Assembly: GCA_903772945.1 (NCBI GenBank)
Contig: CAICTM010000112.1
Location: 53,493 to 117,492, forward strand
DNA: 64,000 nucleotides
Direction: 5' to 3'
DNA from: Seminavis robusta
Taxonomy: Eukaryota > Bacillariophyta > Bacillariophyceae > Naviculales > Naviculaceae
The notes under the pieces are model-generated. The model saw only the letters and a list, made by a program, of their open reading frames with translations. It was not told the DNA's origin and ran no database searches. Position numbers and translations under genes: made by a program. Below, one piece after another: positions 21,746 to 32,718 of this stretch. How positions within the stretch are numbered: the stretch's first letter is position 1; the number at the start of each line of letters is the position of its first letter.

Positions 21746-21746
21746 T

Positions 21747-21824
21747 CGTTCGTTCGTTCGTTCGTTCGTTCGTTCGTTCGTTCGTTCGTTCGTTCGTTCG
21801 TTCGTTCGTTCGTTCGTTCGTTCG
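21747..21824. repeat. (CGTT)n tetranucleotide microsatellite
   Basis: About 78 bp of pure CGTT repeat, roughly 19 units, with no interruption. It produces an artificial open frame (SFVR repeats on plus, ERTN repeats on minus). Pure length suggests it is polymorphic. Confidence 0.95.
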
Positions 21825-22213
21825 AAAACGAACGAAGGATTACCCATTCCCTTCCTTTCGTATTTCTTATTCTCATGGTCGATGTTGATTTCAAAGAAAG
21901 TCGTAGCTTGTCTGTTTGGTGGTTGGTGGAAGGCTGGCAGTCTGGATCTGCGAAAAAGTGCATGGAGAGTTGAAGTTGTTAAATCCTTTGTATTAATCCT
22001 TGATCAGTACTAGTACTGTACGGTACCCTTTCACACTTTTAAACTTAATTAATGGATCTTTCCGTGCCATGTGCCAATCCAAGTCTTCTCCCTTCTCAGC
22101 TCCGGTTTCGCATTTAATTAAAGGACAAAGTTCTCCGTTCTCCGTCAGGGGCTCAGTTTAAATAATCGTTTGCACTCACATTTTCAACGGATTTACATGG
22201 TCGAGTCATTGAT
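21825..22213. other. Intergenic, no gene seen
   Basis: AT-richer than its surroundings, with two TTAATTAA-type words and the palindromic cluster AGTACTAGTACTGTACGGTACC near 22006. I see no gene. Confidence 0.4.
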
Positions 22214-22643
22214 AAGCCAGCGGAGCTGTGTAACCTCGGCAGAAAGGTTTCAGTGCAGAAGCAGATACCCCTATAGCTAGCTAACTAGAAGCAGACACCT
22301 CTAGTGCTTAGCTAGTGCTTAACTTGTGCTTAGCTAGCTAGAAGCAAATCCCCCCTAGCTAGAAGCAGATTCCCATAGCAAGCTAGAAGCAGACACCCCT
22401 AGCTAGCTAGAATACTAGTTATATAGCTTTCGCTGGCTTTAGAGTTTTTCCTGGTAGAAGCAGATCCCCCTACTAGGATGGATGTAAATTGCTTTAGCTG
22501 GTTTGCACCATCCTAGCTAGGAAACTTACTTAGTTTTTGCCGACTTATTTGTATTCTAACCCTACCCTTATACCTGCAGGGACCACCGTAGCAGGAAAAA
22601 CAATTAAAGGGGTTGAGGGCTCTGGCAGCAAGACTGCCGAGGT
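22214..22643 (-). mobile_element. MITE-like element, second copy (intergenic)
   Basis: The reverse complement of this stretch matches the insertion at 28823-29303 along its whole length, including both ends. In element orientation it starts ACCTCGGCAGTCTTGCTGCC. It passes through a part reading ARALNPFNCFSCY in one frame, and then a run of GGATCTGCTTCTAGCTAGC units. It ends CTGCCGAGGT plus TACACAGCTCCGCTGGCT. The inverted 10-mer ACCTCGGCAG/CTGCCGAGGT is terminal on one side and 18 bp internal on the other. TA lies at both outer borders. It has no transposase and is non-autonomous. Confidence 0.75.
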
Positions 22644-24611
22644 AATTCGCTTGAGCAACTGTCAGAAGGTGGCGAGTGTTTGATGGGGAGCTAGTTCTAG
22701 AAAAGGATTGATTGGCTATTGGTTCAGCTATCATAGAGACGATGCCTTTGGTCAACGCTGTTGCCATGAGGGTAACATTCCATCCTGTTTCTTTATTTGC
22801 TAGCTATTTTGGCCGATTGATTGGATTCGCTTGCTCTTTGGATTCACTTTGCTTTTATAGACCACTTCCAGTTCCTTTTGGCCAAAAACAAAACACATAT
22901 GAGTCTTCTCCGAAAAAGTAAGTCCGTCCGTATAATGATAAACTCACTCCTGACACCACCCTTACGCACGTACAAGAGTACGGTACCGGTATAGTAGACA
23001 CGTATGTTGTTGTTTTATGGTAGAATAGAGTAGAGGTGCTCAGCTCAAGCCACTGTTAATTGCAGGAAACAGTCCGTAGAGAGGCGACAGCAGCCAAATT
23101 GGTTGTCAAAAATGAGTCCTTTTTCGTGTTGCCGTGTTTCCTCATTCATTCGTTGACTTTGGCTCGAACAAACGTTTTGATCGTTTCCACACTGTTGCCC
23201 CCTTCACCACCAAGACGCTGGCTACTTGTTATTCTGCCACGGATTTCTGTATGGAAAAAGTGCTGCAACTGTCACTCTCAGCATTCCTTCTGCCCTGGCA
23301 GAGCCTGGTAGATGACAGGGTAACTTTGCAGGAAGATTGGGGCATGCACCCAAATCAGCTTCCTATTTCCTGCATCACCGTTGACCAATTTTGGTAATAA
23401 TTCGGCCGCTGTCGTGTATGCATACAGTACCGCGTTCAACCGTCCTCTACCACCGGCGATAATCCGGGAAAACTCGAGTGAAGAGTTGGTGACTTTGGGG
23501 CACCCAAATCAAAAAGCTTGAATGGGGGTTTGTTGGTCCAAAAATTGAGCAGATTTCATGTTTGTATACATAGTTGTAATAATCGACAGCCAAAGTAGTA
23601 TCAGCAGCTTGTCGCACTCCTCGGTAGTAGCACTGGACTAGCAGAAGTGTCATGGTCGCTCCGTGAAAGAAAAGTCATCGATCAGAAAGCAGTATCCGAA
23701 AGTCAATCCATCTGGTAGATAGTACCAGTACCGGTAGCCGATACTGGTAGATGGTCGCTGCTTGCCGACAAATCAATCGCTCCGTGAACGTCATGGTCGC
23801 CCCTTGGAAGCAGTCATCGAATCGATCCGTCGAACGGAAGCTCGCTGTGCTGATTCCAGCCTACAGCGTATCCTATCAAGAGGAGCCTACCCGCAAGGAG
23901 GTATCATCATCTTGATCTCGTTGATGAGTAAATGGTAAAGATTACGATAAAGATATCCACAAAGCGAAAGCTGAGCTTCAAAGAGGCCAGCCCCACGACG
24001 TCGACTAGGGTTGAGGCTATGAATGGAATCAACCTATTTACTTATGCTTGAAAAAACTTAAAACTATGCAATAAATCATTTTCCAGTAGTCTCGGGTCGG
24101 TGCCCAAAGAATTTGAATCGATGTCATTAACAGTTAGCAGGACTTGGCATGCGTTTGCTTCTACATGTAAGCTCCATAAGTGGCGATGGCGGGGGCAGAC
24201 TGAAAACTGTACGGTACGTACCGGTAGGTGCATTTGCCGCTCATCGCTCATCCCGACCCGTCCCGTGGCCAAAGAATCGAACTGAATCGAAAGGATGCTG
24301 CCAACGGTCATGGGCGATTGGAGCAAAGATTACTTACTCAGTTTGAATCGTGTGCACATATGCGAATCGAGCCTGCAGCACCTGGCGTCTAGGTACAGAA
24401 TCGCATAATTCGCTACTTTTCTAAGCGGAAAATCCCAACTAGAGAAAAGGGTACTAATGAGAACCTCCAGAGCGATAGAGCCACCGGTTTTCCTGCCACC
24501 GATCTTGAAAAGTGCTTTACACGTAGAATTGGCAACAACACATAAATTATCAACAGCTCCAAACAGAATTTCAGAACAGCACCTGTTTTTGAAAATATCA
24601 AGCTACTCACC
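22644..24611. other. Intergenic with a dispersed repeat copy; upstream region of family copy 3
   Basis: No supported gene. Segment 23230-23320 (around CTCTCAGCATTCCTTCTGCCC) has a diverged match at 36148-36225. Segment 23818-23940 (GATCCGTCGAACGGAAG...CATCATCTTGAT) recurs at 30447-30599 and 31285-31405. Just before 24612 the leader CAAGCTACTCACC matches the leader of the copy at 60696. Confidence 0.5.
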
Positions 24612-26248
24612 ATGTGTTGGAAATGTCATATTCTTGTCCTTCTTTGCCTCCTGGCCCATAATGTGGTCTCAGCCCAGTACCATGTCATCAGCCGGGAGGA
24701 AGTAGATGAAGTTGCTGCCCAAGCTACCAACATTTCCAGTGACAGTGGTAACAATACTTTGGAGGACCAAAATGAGGGCCCTTTTGATTCCGAGCAACCT
24801 GGTGTTGGCCAGCGATGTGGACGTTTGAGGACTTGTGAAGAAGGGCTTACTTGCTCCAATGACTTTTCTGTCCTTAGAAAGAGGTGCTTCCCTGACAGGG
24901 CATGTCTAGAGCAGGTTGTGAGCAGCTTTCGATTGGATCTTGATGTCTGGAAAGAATCCATTTTCACTCGTGCCAATATTGATGAGAGTGACCTTGTTGA
25001 TGCAGCCCTTGATGCTCAGAACCCTGAAGAGTTCCAGCAGAGTGCAACATGTCTTCGCTTTCTGGATGCATTCAATGCCCAACCACCACCTCAACTCGCT
25101 TCATTGCAAGAAGCTGCCAATGACTGTATTCCCAAAGCACCCAGCACTGGTGGAACAGTTGTCTACATGGGACTTCATATTGAACTGAGTGTACTTCTAG
25201 ACCTTGCCATGTCTGTTTTCTCAGCCCTTGGAGACAATACAAAACCAACAGGATTCATCCGAGGAACCTTTGGAGCTGAACTGGGTGCAGGAGCTGAAGT
25301 CTCCGGGTTGCTTGGATTTGCCTTTACTGGAACCACACAGGATATTGTGGGAGGATCAGTTGTGACCGACATTGATACAGTAGTTGGAGCTGGTATTGGA
25401 AGTGCTTTGGTGTCAAATCTCAATGGACTCTATTCCCTGGAGTTTACTTTAGGTGGAGGCGTTGGTGGTGGCTTTGGTATTGGATATGGCATCACTTCCC
25501 CATTGAATGGATCCAACCAGCCAACAATCTCCCCGAGCACATCCCCGAGCAGTTCCCCATCAGTCAGCAATTTGCCAAGTATTAGCTCTGCTCCATCAAC
25601 CAGTGCTCGGCCCAGCATTTCCCCATCAGTCAGCATGTTGCCAACTAGTACTGCTGCTCCATCAACCAGTGCTCAGCCCAGTAGCAAGCCTTCTATCCTG
25701 CCTAGCTATGTTCCATCACTCAGTGTGCAACCCAGCAATTCCCCCAGCACTCCCCCCAGCAGCCTCCCTTCTGATCTACCAAGCTCATCCCCAAGCAGCA
25801 TGCCAAGTGCAATGCCATCAGCCCAGCCAAGTGATGCTCCAAGTAGGACACCCAGCAACACACCTTCAGCTGTCCCTTCAGCTATCCCTTCAGCCATCCC
25901 TTCAGGCCAGCCAAGCTTGCCCCCAAGCATCAGTGGAAGTGCATTACCATCACTCCAGCCCAGTGCTGCTCCTAGTAGGGCACCCAGCAGTGCCCCTTCT
26001 GCTTTGCCAAGCTTATCCCCAAGCAGCATGCCAAGTGCATTGCCATCACTCATGCCCAGTACTGGTCCTAGCAGCAACCCCAGCAGTGCACCTTCTGCTC
26101 TACCAAGCTTATCCCCAAGCAGCATGCAAAGTGCATTGCCATCAGTCCAGCCCAGTGATGTCCTAGCAGCAAACCCAGCAGTGCACCTTCTGCTTTGCCA
26201 AGCTCTCTTCCATCTGCCCTGCCAAGCTCTCTTCCATCTCTAAGCAGC

Positions 26249-26500
26249 ATGCCAAGTGCATTACCATCACTCCAGCCCAGTGATGGTCCTAGCAGCAACC
26301 CCAGCAGTGCACCTTCTGCTCTACCATCACTCCAGCCCAGTGATGGTCCTAGTAGCAACCCCAGCAGTGCGCCTTCTGCTCTACCATCACTCCAGCCCAG
26401 TGATGGTCCTAGTAGCAACCCCAGCAGTGCGCCTTCTTCTCTACCATCACTCCAGCCCAGTGCTGGTCCTAGCAGCAACCCCAGCAGTGCACCTTCTGCT
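26249..26500 (+). repeat. 60-bp coding minisatellite in family copy 3
   Basis: Four consecutive 60-bp units (lines starting CCATCACTCCAGCCCAGTGA) code a 20-residue Pro-Ser unit (PSLQPSDGPSSNPSSAPSAL). Units differ by only one to three bases. The same unit forms the array at 1321-1660 in the inverted copy 1. Confidence 0.9.
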
Positions 26501-28822
26501 CTACCAAGCTTATCCCCAAGCAGCATGCCAAGTGCATTGCCATCGCTCATGCCCAGTGCTGGTCCTAGTAGCAACCCCAGCAGTGCACCTTCTGCTCTAC
26601 CAAGCTTAAGTTTGAGCCCCAGCCAGGCTCCTACTAAGCTTTGTTCATCAACTACACTTTCAAATGTGTGCATCCTTACAGAAGCTGGGGTAAGTGAGCT
26701 ACATGTGAACACATGCTTATTGGTTCACTGATTCCCAAAACTAACTCTCTCTGCGTCCTTCCATAGGAAGAATTGGACATTTGTTTTGATTCTCTGCCAC
26801 CTGCCACAGGTGATGTGATTGTTCAAACTTTTGTCCGGGGATTTTTGCCATTCCCCCTCCAGTTCTATGATGTAATTAACCAAGATGGATTCTCATTGGG
26901 TAGAAATAGGGGTGGGGGTTATTGTGATGAAGCCTATGATCAGACTGATTTTGTTGTGCCACAGGCCATATTCAACTCTTGGGTAGCAACTGGCTTTGTC
27001 AGCTTCATAATGGATGCCTCTGGACTTGTGGAACCAATCGACCCTGCTATCTGCCTCTTTACGGGGGATGTGTTCATCAATCTGGTCTATAATGATGCCT
27101 CAACACCCAGTATGTCACCAAGTTTAAGTGTCAATCCTTCAACCAGTTTGCAACCAAGTTCGAGACCATCTACAAGCTCAGCACCAAGCATAAGCTCAGC
27201 ACCAAGCCAAGTACCAAGTACAAGTCCAAGTTTACCACCAAGCATAAGCTTGGCACCAAGTGTTACCCTCAGCCAGGCTCCTACCAAGCCTTGTTCATCG
27301 ACTACAACTTCAAGTGAGGTTTCAATTACAATATCTGGGGTAAGTGAGCTACATGCATGTGAACATGTGCACTGTTGGTGGACTGATTCCAATGCTAACT
27401 CTCTCTGTATCCTTCCATAGGAACAATTGGATATTTGTTTTGATTCTCTGTCACCTGCCACTGGTGATGTGACTGTTCAAACTTTTGTCAGGGGCGATGT
27501 GAGCTCCACTGATCAGTACTATGATTTAATTGACCAAGATGGAAACACCTTGGTTAGGAACAATGGTGGGGGTGAATGTGATGAAGCCTATCATCAGACT
27601 GATATTGTTGTTGCACAGGCCACATTCAACACTTGGGTAGCAACTGGCTATGTCAGTTTCATAATGGATGCCTCTGACGACACCGGACCCATCCCCCTCT
27701 TTTACTGCCCCAGTCCAGGGGAAGTGTACATCAATCTGGTCTATGCTGACTCAACACCCAGTATGTCACCAAGTTTAAGTGTCAATCCGTCAGTCAGTTT
27801 GCAACCCAGCTCAGCACCATCTACAAGCTCAGCACCGTCCCTAAGCTTGGTGCCAAGTTTGGCACCCAGCCAGGCTCCTACCAAGCCTTGTTCATCTACT
27901 ACAACTTCAGATGTGTGTGAAATTTCAATTGCTGGGGTAAGTGATCTACATGTGAACACCTGCATTGTTGGTGAACTGATTCCAACGCTAACACTCTCTG
28001 CATCATCCCATAGGAAGCATTGGATATTTGTTTTGATTCTCTGTCCCCTGCCACCAGTGATGTGACTGTTCAAACTTTTGTCAGGGGTGATTTGAGAAGA
28101 CCCCGCCAATTTTATGAAGTATTTGACCAAGATGGAGGATTCTTGGGTGGAAACAGGGGTGGGGGTCGAATTTGTAGTGAAATCTATGTTCAGGAAGATT
28201 TTGTTGTGGCACAGGCCACATTCAACACTTGGGTAGGAACTGGGTTTGTCAGTTTCATAATGGATGCCTCTGCAAATGTTGAACCCGTCCCCCCCCTTGC
28301 CTGCCCCATGCCAGGAGATGTGTTTATCAATCTGGTCTATAATGACAACTCACCCAGTACAACACCCAGCTCCCAGCCAAGTATGAATCCTTCCCTCAGT
28401 TTGCAACCTTCCGTCAGTTTGCAACCAAGTACCCTTCCAAGTGCAACGCCATCATTGATCCCATCAATCAGCCAGTTTCCAAGCATGAATCCAAGCCCAG
28501 CTTGAAACCAAGTGCAACTCCCAGCGAGGCTCCTACTAAGCCTTGTTCGTCGACTACAACTTCAGATGTGTGTGAAATTTCAATTGCTGGGGTAAGTGAT
28601 CTATATGTGAACACCTGCATTGCTGGTGGTCTGTTTCCCACACTAACTTTTTCTGTATCCTTCCATAGGAACAATTGGATATTTGTTTTGATTCTCTGTC
28701 CCCTGCCACCAGTGATGTGACTGTTCAAACTTTTGTCAGGGGTGATGTGAACAAAGGGTCAGAGTTCTATGATGTAATTGACCAAGATGGAAACACCTTG
28801 GGTCAAAACAATGGTGGTGTTA

Positions 28823-29303
28823 ACCTCGGCAGTCTTGCTGCCAGAGCCCTCAACCCCTTTAATTGTTTTTCCTGCTACCGTGGCCCCTGCAGGTATAACG
28901 GTAGGGTTAGAATACAAATAAGTCAGCAAAAACTAAATAAGTATCCTAGGATGGTGCTTTTAAACCAGCTAAGCTATTTACATGAATCCTAGTAGGGGGA
29001 TCTGCTTCTACCAGGAAAAACTCTACAGCTAGCAAAAGCTATATAACTAGTATTCTAGCTAGCTTGGGGTATCTGCTTCTAGCTTGCTATGGGAATCTGC
29101 TTCTAGCTAGGGGATCTGCTTCTAGCTAGCTAAGTGCAAGTTAAGCACTAGCTAAGCACTACAGGTATCTGCTTCTAGCTAGCTAGCTAATAGGGTTATC
29201 AGCACTACAGGTATCTGCTTCTAGCTAGCTAGCTAGCTAGCTAATAGGGTTATCTGCTTCTACAGTGAACCTTTCTGCCGAGGTTACACAGCTCCGCTGG
29301 CTT
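28823..29303 (+). mobile_element. MITE-like element inserted in the last exon of family copy 3
   Basis: This interrupts the module right after the conserved NNGG stretch. It begins ACCTCGGCAGTCTTGCTGCC and ends CTGCCGAGGT plus TACACAGCTCCGCTGGCT, with TTAA on both outer sides (28820-28823 and 29302-29305). Its right half is built of TCTGCTTCTAGCTAGCTAG-type units. The matching element at 22214-22643 lies in the opposite orientation in intergenic DNA. Read from the host frame, the element supplies 50 or so residues before a stop. Confidence 0.85.
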
Positions 29304-29750
29304 AATCAAATTGGTTCAGCTTATGATCAGCAGGATTTTACTGTGGCACTGGTGAGGTCAGTTTCATAATGGATGCCTCTGAGGATGTGAGTGCTACTCT
29401 ACCCGACTGTGTCGGCCAGCAGGATGTGTACATCAATCTGGTCTATTCCACTAGGTAACCACAATGAAGGAGTCCAAGTTAGAATGGTGTGACACTGACT
29501 GTTTCATTGTTGCCACTACTGGTAGAGGAAAACAAATAACTGGAAATGGAAGGACTGCATAGCAATCTTAGCGCGCTACTGTAGGAATTTGTATTGGAAT
29601 TGGAGGAAGCAACCACATGAGTGACACCAATAGTCCATGATACACACACAAGGACTTCGCAACATGTACCAGTCACACATTCAAGATCTTTAGAATGGTT
29701 CGATACCGCACTTGTCCGGGTGGTGGTGCCTGGTGTAGTGGTACCGTTCA

Positions 29751-29781
29751 GTACAGTACAGTACAGTACAGTACAGTACAG
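29751..29781. repeat. (GTACA)n microsatellite
   Basis: Six uninterrupted units of the pentamer CAGTA/GTACA. Because GTAC is its own complement, the run can also form small hairpins. Confidence 0.9.
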
Positions 29782-30446
29782 TTGCCAATGGTCCTGAGCT
29801 CCGTCCCCAACAACACACTCCATTGCAGTGTGTTGTCAACGTCATTGTCACAAGTTAATGATCGAACGAGTGGCTCCCACCAATGAAAGCATTGCAGGGC
29901 TCGGGCGGAAGAAATGACATGGTTGTTTTGTGAGAGTGGCGAGATTTCTGATACTTGTTGTTGTTGTTGACAGCAGTAGCGACTGGCTACCGGTGGCCGT
30001 GACTTGACTACCATCCCAACTGCGGCTCGAACACGGAGTGGAGTGGCCCATCGATTCGCTTTTTGCCTGAATAATTCCCTGTCAAAGGAGATTGTTGACT
30101 TGATGGCCACAAAAAGGAGCAGATTTGTGATGTTTGTTGTCTGTCAACCAGCCCACAAGTCAAAGAAGTAGTTGAGTGCCTGCTGCTTGTTGCATTAGTA
30201 GTAGCCAGCAGTAGCGGAAGCCGATGGATCGATTCGATTCGATTCGATCCGTGGGAGTCTTGGATACGTCGATATTGTTAGGAGCCAGTATGGAAGTCGT
30301 CGATCACTCAACACTCCGGTAGTACGTCGTCGCTCCGGTATTAGATTGAACTCTGCATAGAGTAGTTGCTTCTTGCTACGGGCCAAGCAATCACCACGGT
30401 CGAGGAATGAAGTCCAGATATCCAACGTAGAAGCAATCATTATTGA

Positions 30447-30599
30447 TCCGTCGAACGGAAGAAGCTCGTGCCTGCCATTGTTTCCAGCCTACCGTATGCA
30501 AACAAGAGGAGAATGTCATGGTGGAGCCTTCTTCTTCTTCAAATGGAGCCGTCACTGTAAACAGGAGGTAACATCATCTTGATAGAGTAAAGGTAAAGG
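30447..30599. repeat. Dispersed repeat, copy b
   Basis: Shares an ordered series of words with 23818-23940 and 31285-31405: ATCCGTCGAACGGAAG, TTCCAGCCTAC, CAAGAGGAG and ATCATCTTGAT. It is diverged, with indels. No coding content and no inverted ends are visible, so the parent element is unknown. Confidence 0.55.
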
Positions 30600-31869
30600 G
30601 ACCGCCGGTATCAAAATAATAATCAATTACCAGTAGTAGGAGTGGATCCGCTGAGAGGAGATTGTTCATTGTTGGCATGACGTCCACAAAAATTGAGCAG
30701 ACTTCGTAGTTTATGAACAAGTCAATGCAGTATACATAGTATGGTAGAGTTGTTGTTGTTGAGCGAAGAGGGTAGGTCGAAAGCGGAGATGAACAAGCCA
30801 CTTCTTTGCTTGCACATGTCATGTGGTACGTTTGTCGATGAATAAAACGGATCCGTGGAAGCAGTCATTGATACGTGGACCAGCGGCAGGCCTTGTTTCT
30901 CGGATCCATGCAGTCTCCTTATAAGTGTTGCAAGTATGGTACCGTACATGTCGTGGAACTAGCTGTGGGCTTCTCTAACAATACACTTCACATTCTTGCC
31001 AATCAATTAATTCTGATGGGGGATTTATTATAGCCGTAGTAGAAGCGGTTGTCGACAGTGAACCGTCGAACGTTTTCTTCCTCGGCACTTTTTTTCGTTT
31101 ACAAGTCAAAAGAAGAATGCAGCTTGTTACACTGATTGTTTGTAGCAATTTAAGTAGCGTACGGTAGCATCGATAGCTAGCTAGTGTCCGCTTGATGCTT
31201 CAGTGGTAGATGTGAACTAAATGGAAGCTTCGCCGTGAATTACGAGCGAAAGAGGATGGGTCAATTTTTAAAGAAGAGCCGTCGAGAACGCTGCCCCTGA
31301 TTCCAGCCTTTCCAAAAAGAGGAGCCTGCCATGTTGGTGGAATAGAGGACTAGCTAGCCGTTGTAAAGAGAAGATAACAGCATCTTGATAGAGTATAAAG
31401 GTATGGTACATGTGTCACACCAATTTCGATCATTGTGCATGACCTGCATGTGAGTGTGCGTCTGCTGCGTCGGCCTTGGTTGAGGCGCGCATGGGCATAC
31501 ACCACCTCAAAGGCCTTTCTAGGAGTGAAGTGCTTTCCTAGCTAGCTATAGAGTAGTAAGCTGACCATTTCCAAAGGTATGAAGGCCACCTTCCCGACTA
31601 ATACTAGACTCTGGTTGTCATGGTGTTGGCATCTCCCTATTTTGGGAACAAATCTGCCAAGCTAGCAAACCCGGTAGGTTTATGATGTCAGAAGAAACCT
31701 GCCATCCGGTAGGTTCGATGTTACACGTGTCGATCTATTATTTGCACCGAGCCCAAGATCCCATTCGTGTTTGGATCTTCTTTTCCTTTTGTTCTTTGAT
31801 TGCTCTTGGGCACCGGTGGGAAGCACCTTTGCCATGTTTTCCTATATATTGAAAGATCGAGTAGCCACG

Positions 31870-32718
31870 ATGAAAGCAAAGCATACTAGAAGTATTTCGG
31901 CGTCTGCAGCCTGCCTTCTGCTGCTGCTGCTTACAGGTATCGAAGCATTTGTCTTTCAAGCATCTGCTACTCGCGTGCTTTCCACAAGAAGAACTTTTGG
32001 GGATGCTTCTTCGGCTCTCGCGGCTTCTAAAAAACACGACGATGAAGAAGTATCAAAGGAGGAAACCACTACTAGATCTAATAATAATGGAGTAGGAGTC
32101 GGTCGCCGTGGAACTCTCATGACCTTGCTGGGTACTGCCGTCAGTTTCGCGGCGGGGGACGTGGTTTTTAATGCCGCGGTCAAAGCCACGGGTGCCGCTG
32201 GCACGGCTTTCGTTACCGCGGGCGGAGGACTGTACGAACGAGTAATTGCCTTTGGCAATAAATACCGCGGCGCCGCCATTGCATCGGAGGAGCTCACGGC
32301 ATGGGTGGCGGCCCAAAAGGTGGCGGCGACGCCTGAAATTGGGGCGTGGTTGGCCGCCCAAAGAAAGATGCAAATGATTCGAAAAACAGCCACCATGGCG
32401 ACGGCGGCGGCGACTCGGACCAGGACCACCACAAAAGCAGCGGCCGGAGGAGCTGTGGAGGAAGGATTATTGGCGGCGGCAGCTGCTGCTGCTGTCAAAG
32501 CCATTTCCAGCACAACGGACAGTACTGACAATAGTACGACAGAACAAACGACCGCAACTTTGGAGGCAACAGGAGATGCAAACGAAGAGGACAGTAGCAC
32601 TCTACCTTCCTCAAGCGATAGTAGGGAGGATTCGACCAATGATGCCATCGCTGCAGCACCCGAGGAAAGCGATCCCACCGCAGACGGAAACGACAAGGCC
32701 GATCCCGGTGGTAATTAG
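31870..32718 (+). CDS. Ala-rich plastid-type secreted-pathway protein
   Basis: A 282-aa single-exon protein of unknown function. I take the ATG at 31870 because it opens a clean signal peptide (basic start, then SAACLLLLLLTGIEAFVFQ). Its end resembles the diatom plastid-targeting site with Phe at +1. The upstream in-frame start would put 33 residues before it. A Ser/Thr/Arg transit-like stretch follows (ATRVLSTRRTFG). An acidic patch comes next, then GVGRRGTLMTLLGTAVSFAAGD, here given in parts GVGRRGTLM and TLLGTAVSFAAGD. This twin-Arg plus hydrophobic segment could be a thylakoid Tat-type signal. Two Ala-rich amphipathic stretches follow (about residues 105-205), then a Ser/Thr/Asp/Glu tail that is probably disordered. 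Localisation is inferred, and no family is recognised. Confidence 0.6.
   Translation: MKAKHTRSISASAACLLLLLLTGIEAFVFQASATRVLSTRRTFGDASSALAASKKHDDEEVSKEETTTRSNNNGVGVGRRGTLMTLLGTAVSFAAGDVVFNAAVKATGAAGTAFVTAGGGLYERVIAFGNKYRGAAIASEELTAWVAAQKVAATPEIGAWLAAQRKMQMIRKTATMATAAATRTRTTTKAAAGGAVEEGLLAAAAAAAVKAISSTTDSTDNSTTEQTTATLEATGDANEEDSSTLPSSSDSREDSTNDAIAAAPEESDPTADGNDKADPGGN

Larger units (their letters stand above)
24612..29458 (+). pseudogene. Secreted Pro-Ser modular protein, copy 3: five exons, two frameshifts, element insertion
   Basis: The layout is exon 1 24612-26689, then module exons 26767-27339, 27421-27936, 28014-28591 and 28669-29458. They are separated by near-identical introns of 77-81 bp (GTAAGTGAGCTACATGTGAAC...CTAAC...TCCTTCCATAG), all in phase 0. 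Exon 1 has the signal peptide (MCWKCHILVLLCLLAHNVVSA), five-cysteine patch, Gly-rich part and long Pro-Ser tail. Each module exon opens with LDICFDSL, has DVTVQTFVRGD, FYDVIDQDG, FNTWVATG and SFIMDAS, and closes with a Pro-Ser linker and SQAPTKPCSSTTTS. Breaks are one base lost near 26159, one base lost near 28498, and a 480-bp mobile element inside exon 5 (28823-29303), after which about 35 bp are also missing. The stop is TAA at 29456. The two single-base losses could be sequencing errors, but the insertion cannot. An N-terminal product might still be made. Confidence 0.75.
29459..31869. other. Intergenic with dispersed repeats, no supported gene
   Basis: The first 80 bases match the 3' flank of family copy 2. 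A short (GTACA)n run lies at about 29751-29781. Two copies of a dispersed repeat lie at 30447-30599 and 31285-31405. They share GATCCGTCGAACGG or a variant, ATTCCAGCCT, AAGAGGAG and ATCTTGATAGAGTA, and match 23818-23940. Open frames here are short and uninformative. Confidence 0.5.

Noticed and set aside
21571-21963. Repeat proteins SFVR and ERTN
   Set aside because: Both are translations of the CGTT microsatellite.
31956-32696. 246-codon minus-strand frame
   Set aside because: It is antisense to the Ala-rich gene. Its Ala/Ser/Val runs mirror Ala and Ser/Thr codons.
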